The notes: generated by a model from the sequence alone, not told the origin. A stretch of 64,000 bases of DNA from Rhodospirillales bacterium (GCA_016712375.1 JADJRE010000007.1:62001-126000); one strand, 5' to 3'; counted from the first letter of the stretch, positions 17,637 through 26,278 are shown. Program-made: numbers and translations.

Positions 17637-18404
17637 ATGGTCGACCCTGCCCCGATCGTCGTCGAGAACCTGACGATGGCGTTCGGCTCGTTCGTGCTGC
17701 AGCGGGATCTGACGTTCACCGTCGCCCGCGGCGACATCTTCATCATCATGGGCGGCAGCGGCTGCGGCAAGAGCACGCTGTTGCGCCATCTGATTGGCCT
17801 CAAGTCGCCGGCGGCGGGCAAAGTCTACTATTCCGGCGAAAGCCTGTGGGACTCGCCGATCGAGCAGCAGCGGCAAATCCTGCAGGGCACCGGCGTACTC
17901 TTTCAGCGCGGCGCGCTGTGGAGCTCGATGACGCTGTCGGAGAACATCGCGCTGCCGTTGCGGGAATACACCGACCTCAGCGCGGCCGAGATTCGCGACA
18001 TCGCGGCGCTGAAACTGGCGCTGGTCGGACTTGCCGGCTTCGAGGACTACTACCCCTCCGAAATCAGCGGCGGGATGCAGAAGCGGGCCGGCCTCGCGCG
18101 AGCGATGGCGCTCGATCCGGAGATCCTGTTTTTCGACGAACCTTCGGCGGGTCTCGATCCGATCAGCTCGCGGTTGCTCGATGATCTTATCCTCGAGCTG
18201 CGCGACAGCCTGGGCGCGACCATCGTTGTCGTCACCCATGAGCTGGCCAGTATCTTCGCTATCGGCAACAACTCGGTCTTTCTCGATGCCGAAAGCAAAA
18301 CTATGATCGCTTCGGGGAACCCCAAATTGTTGCTGGCCGAGACCAAGAATCCAACGGTTAAGCAGTTCCTGACCCGCGGTGCGAGTGCCGCACTGGCGAC
18401 CTGA
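17637..18404 (+). CDS. mlaF: MlaF-type ABC transporter ATPase
   Basis: 255 residues. All ATPase motifs are intact: Walker A GGSGCGKST, Q-loop at LFQRGALW, signature SGGMQKRAG, Walker B ILFFDEP and the H-loop VVTHEL. The SGGMQKR form of the signature and the P-SAGLDP sequence are typical of the Mla/Ttg2A/MKL group. It energises lipid transport through MlaE. It begins six bases after mlaE and is followed 12 bases later by mlaD. Confidence 0.93.
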   Translation: MVDPAPIVVENLTMAFGSFVLQRDLTFTVARGDIFIIMGGSGCGKSTLLRHLIGLKSPAAGKVYYSGESLWDSPIEQQRQILQGTGVLFQRGALWSSMTLSENIALPLREYTDLSAAEIRDIAALKLALVGLAGFEDYYPSEISGGMQKRAGLARAMALDPEILFFDEPSAGLDPISSRLLDDLILELRDSLGATIVVVTHELASIFAIGNNSVFLDAESKTMIASGNPKLLLAETKNPTVKQFLTRGASAALAT

Positions 18405-18416
18405 GAGGTTGCGGCC

Positions 18417-19463
18417 ATGAGCAAACCCGCGAATCCCAAATTGATCGGCGCCTTCGTGCTTGGCGCCATTGGCTTGATCATCGCCGGCATCGTCATCCTG
18501 GGTGGCGGCAAGATATTCCAGAAGCGGACACCCGTGGTGATGTTCTTCGAGGGAGCCGTCACCGGGCTCAGCATCGGCTCGCCGGTCAACTTCCGCGGCG
18601 TCCGCGTCGGTCAGGTCACCAACGTCTACATCCGGTATCAACCTGATGGCAAACCGATCATGGAGATACCTGTCCTCGCGGAGCTGACCGGCAACAACGT
18701 TCAGATCGTCGGGCCTCCTACCGAAAGAAAGGAGGTTCGCCGGGCGTCGGTCGAGCAGATGCGCATCCTGGTCGATCAAGGTCTGCGCGCCCAGCTGGCG
18801 CTGCCCAGTCTGGTGACTGGTCAGGCGACGATCTCACTGGATTTCTTTCCGAATGCGCCGGCCGAGTTTACGAACGCCTATCCCGACCGGGTGGAAATCC
18901 CGACGGTGCCGTCAACGCTGCAAGAAGTGCAGGCGACGTTGCAAGAGGTCTATGCCAAGATATCACAGCTTCCGCTCGACGACCTTGTCGGCGATGCGCG
19001 TAATCTGCTGAAAGGTGCGAACCGGCTGGTTAACGATCCCGCGCTATCGCAAACGATCGTCAATGCCAGCAATGCATTGAACGATCTTCAGCAGGTGGCG
19101 CGCACCCTCGACAGCCGTGTGGCTCCGCTGATCGCCAGTATCGAGACGACCTCGGGTACCGCCAATCGGGCGATGCAGACGGCCGAGAAGGCGCTCGCCG
19201 GGATTGAAACACGCTCCGAACAGACGTTCCGCGACACCAACGCCATGCTGCAGGCGGCGACGGCCGCATTGGCGCAGGCTGACCGGACGCTGAAGACCGC
19301 CAACACGATCATCCAGCCGGGCGGCCCGGTCAACTTCGAGGTCGTCAACGCGCTGCGCGAGACGGCGGCGGCGGCACGGTCACTGCGCGATCTCACCGAT
19401 CAGTTGCAGCGGAATCCCAATTCGTTGCTGTTCGGCAGGCCCGTTCCGGGAGGAAACAGATGA
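18417..19463 (+). CDS. mlaD: MCE-domain lipid-binding protein MlaD
   Basis: 348 residues. One N-terminal transmembrane helix (LIGAFVLGAIGLIIAGIVIL) anchors the protein in the inner membrane. A single MCE domain lies at about 40-150, with GAVTGLSIGSPVNFRGVRVG. A long helical region follows to about 320, including repeated LDSRVAPLIAS and TAEKAL patterns, then a Pro/Gly tail. It would form the periplasmic hexamer that receives lipids from MlaE. The longer C-terminal helical part resembles PqiB/YebT-like or actinobacterial Mce tails more than E. coli MlaD. Its stop overlaps the next start. Confidence 0.9.
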   Translation: MSKPANPKLIGAFVLGAIGLIIAGIVILGGGKIFQKRTPVVMFFEGAVTGLSIGSPVNFRGVRVGQVTNVYIRYQPDGKPIMEIPVLAELTGNNVQIVGPPTERKEVRRASVEQMRILVDQGLRAQLALPSLVTGQATISLDFFPNAPAEFTNAYPDRVEIPTVPSTLQEVQATLQEVYAKISQLPLDDLVGDARNLLKGANRLVNDPALSQTIVNASNALNDLQQVARTLDSRVAPLIASIETTSGTANRAMQTAEKALAGIETRSEQTFRDTNAMLQAATAALAQADRTLKTANTIIQPGGPVNFEVVNALRETAAAARSLRDLTDQLQRNPNSLLFGRPVPGGNR

Positions 19464-20083
19464 TGCGATCGCGCCACCCACGGGCAATCGGCGCGTTGGC
19501 GCTGCTGTCCGGCCTGCTGAGCGGCTGCTCGGGATTGTTCGAGCAGGCTCCGCTGGAGTTTTACACGCTCAGTCCATCGCCCGCCGTGGCAAAGGCGACC
19601 GCGTCCGGCGGCCCGGTTTTCGCCGTCGCACCGGTCCGGGTGCCGCAATATCTGAGCCAGCGGTCGATCGTCACGCGCAGTGGGCCGACCCAACTCCGCC
19701 TGGCGGAGAATGATGTCTGGGCGGCGCCACTGTCCGATACAATTGGCTCCGTCATCAGCGAAAACATCTCGACGATGATACCCAGCGACCGGGTGGTTGA
19801 GCTGCCCGTTTCGGCGGCGGTTCCGGTCGACTACGAAGTGCGGGTCGAGATCGTCAGCTTTGAGCGTCAGCCGGACGGCGCCGTTGACCTGACGGCCCGC
19901 TGGACGGTGTTCGGCGAGGGCGGCCAGCGGCTGATTGCCATGGAGCGCACCAGTTTCCGGGCGAGCGACGTCGCCGCCGACTATCCCTCGATCACCACGG
20001 CGATGAGCACGCTGCTCGCCGAACTCAGCCGCGACATCGCCGCCGCCTTGCGATCGGCCACTCTCCCTGCTCCGCTGTCCTGA
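19460..20083 (+). CDS. ABC-type transport auxiliary lipoprotein (PqiC-like)
   Basis: 207 residues with a lipoprotein signal (LALLSGLLSGCSG). The mature part matches the ABC_trans_aux/PqiC family: FYTLSPSP near the N-terminus, VAPVRVPQYLSQRSIVTRSG, and LAENDVWAAPLSDTIGSVI. PqiC-type lipoproteins sit in the outer membrane and work with MCE proteins. It overlaps mlaD by four bases (ATGA) and closes the operon. The stop is three bases from the convergent mtnP stop. Confidence 0.88.
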   Translation: MMRSRHPRAIGALALLSGLLSGCSGLFEQAPLEFYTLSPSPAVAKATASGGPVFAVAPVRVPQYLSQRSIVTRSGPTQLRLAENDVWAAPLSDTIGSVISENISTMIPSDRVVELPVSAAVPVDYEVRVEIVSFERQPDGAVDLTARWTVFGEGGQRLIAMERTSFRASDVAADYPSITTAMSTLLAELSRDIAAALRSATLPAPLS

Positions 20084-20085
20084 GC

Positions 20086-21084
20086 TCATCCATTTTTCTG
20101 AGTCGTCCGCCCGAGCACCCGACCAGCAACCGCGTCGAGTTTCGCCGCCAACACTGAATCCCGAAAAGCCGGCGCTGTGATGATCGCCCGGTCGAGCGCG
20201 GTATGACAGCCGTGCGGGCAGGATCCGCCGCGCCGCGCCAACCGGGGCACTACTGCCTTGACGAGCGCTCGCGCCTTCTCGGCGTTTTCCAGCAGCACGC
20301 GAATGATCGCGTCCACCGACACCGCGTCGTGCTCTGGATGCCAGCAGTCGAAGTCGGTGACCATACCGACCGTCGCCCAGCACAGCTCCGCCTCGCGCGC
20401 CAGTTTCGCCTCCGGCATGTTGGTCATGCCAATAACCGCGCAGCCCCAAGCGCGGTAGAGATTGCTCTCCGCCAGCGTTGAGAATTGCGGGCCTTCCATC
20501 ACCAGGTAAGTGCCGCCGCGGACGACTGGGATCGCCAGATCACGGCAGGCTTGTTCAAGAACATCGCCGAGGCGCGGGCACACCGGATGCGCCATCCCGA
20601 CGTGCGCCACCAGGCCTTCGCCGAAGAAGCTCTTCGCACGGGCGAAGGTACGATCAATGAATTGATCGACGATAACGAAAGTCCCGGGAGGCAGATCGGA
20701 ACGCAGCGAGCCGCAGGCGGACAATGACAGGAGTTCCGTCGTCCCCGTGCGCTTCAGCGCGTCGATATTGGCGCGATTGTTGAGGCCGCTGGGAGAAATG
20801 CGATGCCCGCGCCCGTGGCGTGGCAAGAAGACGCATTTCTGGCCATCGATATGACCCTGCAGCAGCTCATCCGACGGCTGCCCCCAGGGTGATGCGACGG
20901 CGGTCCACGCCGCACCCTCCAGTCCCTCGATCTCGTAGAGACCGCTGCCGCCGATGACACCAACGACCGGCGGAGTACCCGCGGCATTTGCCCTGTCGCC
21001 GCTGCCCTCATCTACTGCATTCACCGCCTCAATCTCCCCTGTTCGTCCGCGCGGCACTTTCGCGGCTTTCCGGAAGCCGTTCAA
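20086..21084 (-). CDS. mtnP: S-methyl-5'-thioadenosine phosphorylase
   Basis: 332 residues. The protein starts with an unconserved 38-residue stretch, then GVIGGSGLYEIEGLE. Phosphate and purine contacts appear in FLPRHGRGHRISPSGLNNRA, SACGSLRSDLPPG, and the methionine/aspartate region MEGPQFSTLAESNLYR and TDFDCWHPEH. It cleaves methylthioadenosine to adenine and methylthioribose-1-phosphate in methionine salvage. The N-terminus is probably over-long; no better start with a good ribosome binding site was found. It is transcribed alone, convergent with the mla operon. Confidence 0.9.
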   Translation of the reverse strand: MNGFRKAAKVPRGRTGEIEAVNAVDEGSGDRANAAGTPPVVGVIGGSGLYEIEGLEGAAWTAVASPWGQPSDELLQGHIDGQKCVFLPRHGRGHRISPSGLNNRANIDALKRTGTTELLSLSACGSLRSDLPPGTFVIVDQFIDRTFARAKSFFGEGLVAHVGMAHPVCPRLGDVLEQACRDLAIPVVRGGTYLVMEGPQFSTLAESNLYRAWGCAVIGMTNMPEAKLAREAELCWATVGMVTDFDCWHPEHDAVSVDAIIRVLLENAEKARALVKAVVPRLARRGGSCPHGCHTALDRAIITAPAFRDSVLAAKLDAVAGRVLGRTTQKNG

Positions 21085-21168
21085 CGCCTGCGTGGGCGCG
21101 TTGACCGCGCGGCGCCGGCAAGTCTACGCTGGTCGCGAGCGCGGACAGCAGGAAACGGCCGGCACCGA

Positions 21169-22098
21169 ATGGCGATATCCTCCGAACGGTCGCGGCGAAG
21201 ACCCGGCAGCGGAGACAGGCCGGTGTCGCGGGCGCTGGTCGTGTTGCTGGCGCTGGTCACGCTGACGCTTGCTTCCCCTGGCCGACTGATAGCTGCGGAA
21301 GGCATCGAGGTAACGGTGGAGGACGGGCTGCTGAGTGCGGAGCTCGGCGCGGTGCCACTCGTCGACGTGTTGACCGCCATCGCGGAACAGACGGGCGCCA
21401 GGCTCAGCGTTCGCGGCCAACTCGGCACGGTTCGGCCACAAGCTTTCAAGGGTGTGCCGCTAAGTGAAGCTCTACCCAGGGTAACCCAGCCGAACGGCGT
21501 GATCCTGCAGTTCAACAGCGGGTCCGGGGGCGCTCGTCGGCTGCTCGCTATTCACGCCGTCGCTCCCGGTTCCCCCGGTACCGCCACCAAAAGCTCGACC
21601 TCGTCCCCCAGTCTCCGCTTCGATCCGCGCAATCCCGCGGGGCCCCAGCTTTGGGACTACGAAGCATCCGAAGACATGCCAGATCCGGACAAACGCATTG
21701 AGACGTTGCGGAAGCTGGCCAAGCAGCGTCAGCCGCCGTTGCAGTCGTTCACCTTCGTCCTCGCCGGGGATCCGGACCCTGCGGTCCGGCGGGCGGCGCT
21801 GGGCCTGATTGCCGCGCTCCCCGGGGAGGAAGCTCGGCGGACGCTCGTCCAAACGGTCGCGGATGCCGACCCGGAGATGCGGATCGACGCGCTGCGCGCA
21901 TTATCCGCCGGTAAGGACAAGCCGGTCACCCTGCTGGCACAGGTGGCAAAGAGCGATGCCGAGCCCAGCGTTCGGGTGGCAGCAATCGGCATGCTGGACC
22001 GGCGGGACGGAGAACTTGCTCGCGCCGTTCTCGAAGGCGCTCGCAGCGATCCCGATCCGCAGGTTCGCGACGCGGTAGAACAGGCGCTTAAGCGCTGA
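21169..22098 (+). CDS. Exported HEAT-repeat protein
   Basis: 309 residues. A signal peptide (ALVVLLALVTLTLASPG, cut near RLIAAEG) leads to an STN/secretin-N-like module of about 75 residues (VEDGLLSAELGAVPLVDVLTAI, then GVPLSEALPRV). A Ser/Thr/Pro linker precedes four or five HEAT repeats from about residue 185 to the end (DPDPAVRRAALGLIAALPG, DADPEMRIDALRALSAG, SEPSV-like and DPDPQVRDAVEQAL). HEAT arrays are protein-interaction scaffolds. No function is known for this combination. It is divergent from mtnP by 84 bases and convergent with the pentapeptide gene. Confidence 0.75.
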   Translation: MAISSERSRRRPGSGDRPVSRALVVLLALVTLTLASPGRLIAAEGIEVTVEDGLLSAELGAVPLVDVLTAIAEQTGARLSVRGQLGTVRPQAFKGVPLSEALPRVTQPNGVILQFNSGSGGARRLLAIHAVAPGSPGTATKSSTSSPSLRFDPRNPAGPQLWDYEASEDMPDPDKRIETLRKLAKQRQPPLQSFTFVLAGDPDPAVRRAALGLIAALPGEEARRTLVQTVADADPEMRIDALRALSAGKDKPVTLLAQVAKSDAEPSVRVAAIGMLDRRDGELARAVLEGARSDPDPQVRDAVEQALKR

Positions 22099-22109
22099 CA
22101 GCGTCGTGA

Positions 22110-22568
22110 TTATTGGCAGATGGGCAGAGCAAAGGGGATCGGTACCTGCGAAACGTTGGCCCGCTGGTCGTCGCAGGCCAGGTTCAGCGCCTGTTGCGAC
22201 AGTCCCTGAGCTCCGCTCAGATCAGCGCCGACGAATACCGTACCGGCGAGCGTCGCGCCGGCGAGATTGGCGCCGCTGAATTGCGTCGTCTGAACAACCG
22301 CGCCACTGAAGTCGGCGTCCCGCAGATCCGCGTTGCTCAGGTCGACATTGAACAGCACGGAGCCGCTCAGATCGGCCCCGTTCAGGCTCGAGCCGACCAG
22401 ATCGCTGCCCGAGATGCGCATCCTCGCGAACTGCGCGCCGGCGAGATCGCAGCTTTCGCAGGCGTTGTCCGCCATCAGCCGGTTCAGGTCCTGCTGGTCG
22501 AGGGCGGCCACCTCTCCGCACCAGGCAACCGACACGCCGATCACCATTACCAGCATGCGTCCAATCAT
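22110..22568 (-). CDS. Secreted pentapeptide-repeat protein
   Basis: 152 residues from the ATG at 22568, chosen because AAAGGA lies seven bases upstream; an in-frame ATG at 22595 lacks this. A signal peptide is followed by about ten pentapeptide repeats with central Leu/Phe (DLAGAQFARMRISGSDL, LNGADLSGSVLFNVDLSNAD, LRDADFSGAV). The repeats should form a short right-handed beta helix. Two cysteine pairs (ACESC and an isolated pair near the C-terminus) may form disulfides. The role is unknown. It follows acr3 by 39 bases on the same strand, so it may be co-transcribed with the arsenic genes. Confidence 0.78.
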   Translation of the reverse strand: MIGRMLVMVIGVSVAWCGEVAALDQQDLNRLMADNACESCDLAGAQFARMRISGSDLVGSSLNGADLSGSVLFNVDLSNADLRDADFSGAVVQTTQFSGANLAGATLAGTVFVGADLSGAQGLSQQALNLACDDQRANVSQVPIPFALPICQ

Positions 22569-22607
22569 GGTCCATCCTTTCCCGCCGATCGCCATCGTCG
22601 ACCGAGA

Positions 22608-23717
22608 TTAACCGCCACGGCGCATCGGTACAGTACCGCGATCGTACCATCCGCGGGACACTGTGGTGAGATGGACGACCGAAAGCATCACCGGTACTTC
22701 CACCAGCACGCCGACAACCGTGGCCAGTGCCGCGCCGGACTGGAAACCGAACAGCACGATCGCGGTGGCGACGGCGAGCTCGAAGAAGTTCGACGCACCG
22801 ATCAGCGCCGACGGGGCGGCGACGCAGTGCGCCACACCCAGGCGCCGGTTCAGCCAGTAGGCAAGACCGGCGTTGAAGTACACCTGGATGAGGATGGGGA
22901 TCGCCAGCAGCAGGATAATCAGCGGCTGCGCCAGGATCTGCTCGCCCTGAAAGCCGAAGAGCAGCACCAGCGTCGCCAGCAGCGCTAACAGCGAGACCGG
23001 CTGCAGCCAATCGAGAGCCGACCTCAGCGCCCCGGGGCCGCGCGCCAACAAGGCGCGGCGGCCCACCTGGGCGATGACGACGGGGACAACGATGAACAGA
23101 ACAACCGAGATGACGAGCGTGTCCCACGGCACGACGATCGCCGACAGCCCCAGCAGCAAGCCTACGATCGGCGCGAAGGCGACGACCATGATGGCATCGT
23201 TCAGCGCCACCTGGCTCAGCGTGAAGTGCGGCTCGCCATCGCACAAGTTGGACCAGACGAACACCATCGCCGTGCAGGGCGCGGCGGCGAGGATGATCAG
23301 GCCGGCGATATAGGAAGCCACCTGCTCTTCCGGCAGCCACGGCCGGAACAGCCAGCCGATGAACAGCCAGCCCAGCAGCGCCATGGAGAACGGCTTGACC
23401 GCCCAGTTGATGAACAGGGTGACGCCGATGCCGCGCCAGTGCTCCTTGACCTGATGCAATGCGCCGAGATCGATCTTCAGCAGCATCGGGATGATCATCA
23501 GCCAGATCAGCACCGCGACCGGCAGGTTGACCTGCGCCATCTCGACGCCGGCGATCGCCTGAAATGGCTCGGGAAAGAAGTGGCCCAGCCCGATGCCGAT
23601 AATGATGCAAAGCGCTACCCAGACCGTGAGGAAGCGCTCGAACAATCCCAATGCCGGCCGTTTCTTGACCGATCGGACGGCATGTTCATGGGCAGCGACA
23701 GGGATGTTACCGGTCAC
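22608..23717 (-). CDS. acr3: ACR3-family arsenite efflux permease
   Basis: 369 residues from a GTG, with ten hydrophobic helices. The family cysteine is in helix 4 (ILAAAPCTAMVFVWSNL) and the helix-9 motif is APSALIGASNFFELAVATAI. ACR3 proteins extrude arsenite by proton antiport. The gene is third in an arsR-arsC-acr3 operon and starts six bases after arsC ends. An N-terminal cytoplasmic tail of about 25 residues is normal for the family. Confidence 0.93.
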   Translation of the reverse strand: MTGNIPVAAHEHAVRSVKKRPALGLFERFLTVWVALCIIIGIGLGHFFPEPFQAIAGVEMAQVNLPVAVLIWLMIIPMLLKIDLGALHQVKEHWRGIGVTLFINWAVKPFSMALLGWLFIGWLFRPWLPEEQVASYIAGLIILAAAPCTAMVFVWSNLCDGEPHFTLSQVALNDAIMVVAFAPIVGLLLGLSAIVVPWDTLVISVVLFIVVPVVIAQVGRRALLARGPGALRSALDWLQPVSLLALLATLVLLFGFQGEQILAQPLIILLLAIPILIQVYFNAGLAYWLNRRLGVAHCVAAPSALIGASNFFELAVATAIVLFGFQSGAALATVVGVLVEVPVMLSVVHLTTVSRGWYDRGTVPMRRGG

Positions 23718-23723
23718 GTTTCT

Positions 23724-24158
23724 TCACCCGCCTCGGTTATCACCTGCACGTTCCGGAGCGTCGACCACATGCTCACCGTCTTCCTTGGTAAAGGCGGCGC
23801 GCTGCGGATTTGGCAGGATTTCGAGCACGACCTCGGAGGGTCGGCAGAGCTTGACGCCCAACGGCGAGACGACAATGGGGCGGTTGATCAGGATCGGTCG
23901 TTCGATCATCAGGTCGATCAGCATCTCATCGCTGAACTTCGGGTCGTCCAGCCCGAGTTCGTCGTATGGTGTGCCCTTGCGCCGCAGCAGGTCGCGCGGG
24001 GTCAGGCCGGACCGGGTCAGCAGATCGACCAACTCGGCGCGGCTCGGTGGCGTCTTTAGGTATTCGACCACGTGGGGCTCTTCACCCGAGTTCCGGATCA
24101 TCGCAAGGACATTCCGCGACGTCCCGCAGGCGGGATTGTGATAGATCGTGATCGTCAA
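23724..24158 (-). CDS. arsC: Arsenate reductase, glutaredoxin-dependent type
   Basis: 144 residues from a TTG at 24158. GGAGGAGG lies five bases upstream, so the TTG is preferred over an ATG at 24173 that would place the ribosome binding site inside the gene. The catalytic Cys is in TIYHNPACGTSRNVL and the arsenate-binding arginines are in the RPILINRPIV region. It reduces arsenate to arsenite, which Acr3 then exports. The start lies inside the 3' end of arsR as read; see the arsR entry for a possible frameshift that would change this overlap to four bases. Confidence 0.92.
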   Translation of the reverse strand: MTITIYHNPACGTSRNVLAMIRNSGEEPHVVEYLKTPPSRAELVDLLTRSGLTPRDLLRRKGTPYDELGLDDPKFSDEMLIDLMIERPILINRPIVVSPLGVKLCRPSEVVLEILPNPQRAAFTKEDGEHVVDAPERAGDNRGG

Positions 24159-24480
24159 GCGAGCCTCCTCCATTCCCGTAGCCGCAGATTTCCGGGCGCC
24201 CCTGGCAGCAGTCCTCGGTCAGAAAGGCCAGCAGCAGGCGCGTCCCTTCGATGTCGACGGCGTAGAAAATCCGCCGTTCGACCCGCCATGAACGCAGCAG
24301 CCCGGCCCGTTCCAGATGGGCCAAGTGGTGCGAGAGCGTCGAGGACGGTACCCCGATCCGCGCCGCAACTTCGCCGGCCGGCATGCCGCTGGCGCCTTCG
24401 CGAACCAGCAGTCGGAAGACGCGTAAACGGTGCTCCTGCGCCAAAGCCGAGAGAGCCCCGACCGCCTTCGTTAATTCCAT
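24082..24480 (-). CDS. arsR: ArsR-family arsenite-responsive repressor
   Basis: 132 residues from the ATG at 24480. The winged helix-turn-helix contains LAQEHRLRVFRLLVREG, then VPSSTLSHHLAHLERAGLL, and the family's C-terminal cysteines appear as TEDCCQGRPEICG. The last 35 or so residues after this motif look unlike ArsR. In the +1 frame a stop (TGA) occurs exactly over the arsC TTG, so a one-base loss near 24166-24190 may have extended the protein. The promoter -10 element sits seven bases before the ATG with no room for a ribosome binding site, so the transcript is probably leaderless. Confidence 0.9.
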   Translation of the reverse strand: MELTKAVGALSALAQEHRLRVFRLLVREGASGMPAGEVAARIGVPSSTLSHHLAHLERAGLLRSWRVERRIFYAVDIEGTRLLLAFLTEDCCQGRPEICGYGNGGGSLDDHDLSQSRLRDVAECPCDDPELG

Positions 24481-24516
24481 ATTTCGACTTGTATCGAAAT
24501 ACTGTGCCAGCGTCAA
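24478..24516 (-). promoter_or_regulatory. arsR promoter with embedded ArsR operator
   Basis: A -35 TTGACG (24516-24511), a 17-base spacer and a -10 TACAAG (24493-24488). A perfect inverted repeat, TATTTCGA (24480-24487) and TCGAAATA (24494-24501), flanks the -10 exactly. Transcription would begin about at the A of the arsR ATG, giving a leaderless message. ArsR binding here would block RNA polymerase directly. Confidence 0.72.
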
Positions 24517-24608
24517 TCCGGTCGCGCCTCAGCGGTTGGCAGCGAGCTGCTACGGCGCGGGCACATTCCTGAAGCGCCTTGCGCGAACCATCCACGGAGA
24601 GCGATGGC

Positions 24609-25100
24609 CTAACGATCCGCGAGAGCCTGCTGTTCGATGCGAATGCGGTGGCGCAGCAGCAGCGCGTTCATCAGCGAGAAGACGAGCGCGATCTCCCAGG
24701 CGCCGAAGGCCAGTGGCAATACCGCAATCTCTCCAGCAACGATGAGATAGTTCGGATGGCGCAGCCAAAGATAAGGCCCGCGTCGGACAAGCGGCGCGCC
24801 CGGCAGGGTGATGACGCGGGTCGTCCAGAAGCGGCCGAGGCTGGCGATCACCCACAGTCGCGCCGCCTGCAGCAGCGCGAACACGACGAGCAACGGCCAG
24901 GACACCGGCGCATCAGCCGGTACCAGTAACGCCAGCGCAGAGAGCCAGCTCGCGTGCAGTAGAAAGAATAGCGGATAGTGCCCGGCACCGGCCTCGATGC
25001 CGCCTTGGGCGCGCAGCCGCTGCTCGTTGCGCCGCGCCCAGGCAACCTCGGCCAGCCGCTGCAACAAGACGAGCAGCACCAGGGTTTGGCACAGACTCAT
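24609..25100 (-). CDS. Isoprenylcysteine methyltransferase-family membrane protein (BpsB/YpbQ-like)
   Basis: 163 residues with four or five hydrophobic helices. The ICMT-type SAM-binding region near the C-terminus is clear: GPYLWLRHPNYLIVAGEIAVLPLA. The stop and start regions overlap with the polyketide synthase gene by four bases (25097-25100), so the two are translated together. In Bacillus the equivalent pair BpsA-BpsB makes and O-methylates alkylpyrones; the same reaction is likely here. The protein would act in the membrane on long-chain alkylpyrones. Confidence 0.82.
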   Translation of the reverse strand: MSLCQTLVLLVLLQRLAEVAWARRNEQRLRAQGGIEAGAGHYPLFFLLHASWLSALALLVPADAPVSWPLLVVFALLQAARLWVIASLGRFWTTRVITLPGAPLVRRGPYLWLRHPNYLIVAGEIAVLPLAFGAWEIALVFSLMNALLLRHRIRIEQQALADR

Positions 25101-26167
25101 CCGCCGCCCGCTTCACCCTCGGCGTTTTCCAGCATCAGGAAGGCGACGGTGAATCCCGGCCCGAGTGCGCTCAGCAGCGCCCGACGGCCGATGCCGCCAC
25201 GCTCCAGGGCGCGGGCGAGGACGAACATAACCGTCGCGGCCGACATGTTGCCGAAGTCACGGAGTACACTGCGGGCGTGCCGAAGCGTTCCGCGCGGTTG
25301 TTCAAGCACGTCTTCCAGAGCTTCCACCACCTTGGCGCCGCCGGGATGGCACAACCAGTCGTCGATGTCAGCGATAGCAAGGCCGTGCCGAACGAGATAG
25401 TTATCGAGCGCGGGACGAAAGCGCTCGCGGACCAGCGCCGGGATGTCGCGTGAAAAGATAACCTGCAGACCTTCATCGCCGACGCCCCAGCCCATCACGT
25501 CGAGGGTATGCGGCCACGTGTGCTCGCCTGCCGAGGTGATCCGCGGTCCGGTGCCGCGACAGCTCACAACCGCCGCCGCCGCTCCATCGCCGAACAGCGC
25601 CGTGGCGACGATGTTGCTCTTGGAGTAATCGTTGCGGCAGAAGGTGAGCGCGCAGGGTTCGACCACCAGGAACAGGATCCGTTCATCGGGCGCCGCCTGC
25701 GCCAGCCGCGCCGCCCGCGCCAGCCCGAGAACACCGCCGGCACACCCCAGGCCGAAGACAGGGAGTCGAAAAACGTCGCAGCGGAAGTCCATCTGCTGCA
25801 TCAGCAAGGCGTCCAGGCTCGGCGTAGCGATACCGGAGGTGGAGACGCAGACGATCCCGTCGATGTCCGCCGCCTGTAGCCCGGCGATCGCCAAGGCGCG
25901 ACCTGCCGCCTCCCGCAACAGCGCTATCGCGCTGCTGAGGTACAAGGGATTGCGGTCGGACCAGCTATGATCCTGTTCATACCAGTCGAGCGGAACGGAG
26001 GAGTAGCGGGTCTCGATCCCGGCATTGCCAAATACAGGGAGGAACCGTTCGGCCTCTCCCGCTCGTTCGCGAAAGATGGCGCCGATCCGGTGCCGCACGT
26101 CCGACTGACGGATGGCGAACGGTGGAACAGCGGTGGCGACAGACAACAAGCGTGGCGACGCGGTCAT
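25097..26167 (-). CDS. Type III polyketide synthase (chalcone/stilbene synthase family)
   Basis: 356 residues from the ATG at 26167. The catalytic triad is present: Cys in VFGLGCAGGVLG, His in WLCHPGGAKVVEAL and Asn in RDFGNMSAATVMFVL. Motifs ALFGDGAAAAVV and GPGFTVAFLML are also typical. Bacterial members condense long-chain acyl-CoA with malonyl-CoA to make alkylpyrones or alkylresorcinols. The coupled ICMT-like gene suggests a methylated alkylpyrone product. The ribosome binding site at this start is weak; the longer in-frame extension to 26275 is unconserved. Confidence 0.9.
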   Translation of the reverse strand: MTASPRLLSVATAVPPFAIRQSDVRHRIGAIFRERAGEAERFLPVFGNAGIETRYSSVPLDWYEQDHSWSDRNPLYLSSAIALLREAAGRALAIAGLQAADIDGIVCVSTSGIATPSLDALLMQQMDFRCDVFRLPVFGLGCAGGVLGLARAARLAQAAPDERILFLVVEPCALTFCRNDYSKSNIVATALFGDGAAAAVVSCRGTGPRITSAGEHTWPHTLDVMGWGVGDEGLQVIFSRDIPALVRERFRPALDNYLVRHGLAIADIDDWLCHPGGAKVVEALEDVLEQPRGTLRHARSVLRDFGNMSAATVMFVLARALERGGIGRRALLSALGPGFTVAFLMLENAEGEAGGG

Positions 26168-26278
26168 TGGGCGATCAACGTCGCAAAGGGGAGGTCGTTC
26201 GGACAGGTCAATCGTATCTGCCGATCGGCGCGCGAGCAGGGGCGACCGCGTTGGCGGGAAGCTTAGCACTTCCACCGC

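Noticed and set aside
16440..18779. 779-codon open frame on the minus strand opposite mlaE/mlaF
   Set aside because: It mirrors two well conserved plus-strand genes, is rich in Arg, Gln, His and Asp as reverse-complement frames of GC-rich genes are, and has no family motif.
24159..24173. ATG at 24173 as the arsC start
   Set aside because: It would place the GGAGGAGG ribosome binding site inside the gene; the TTG at 24158 has ideal spacing.
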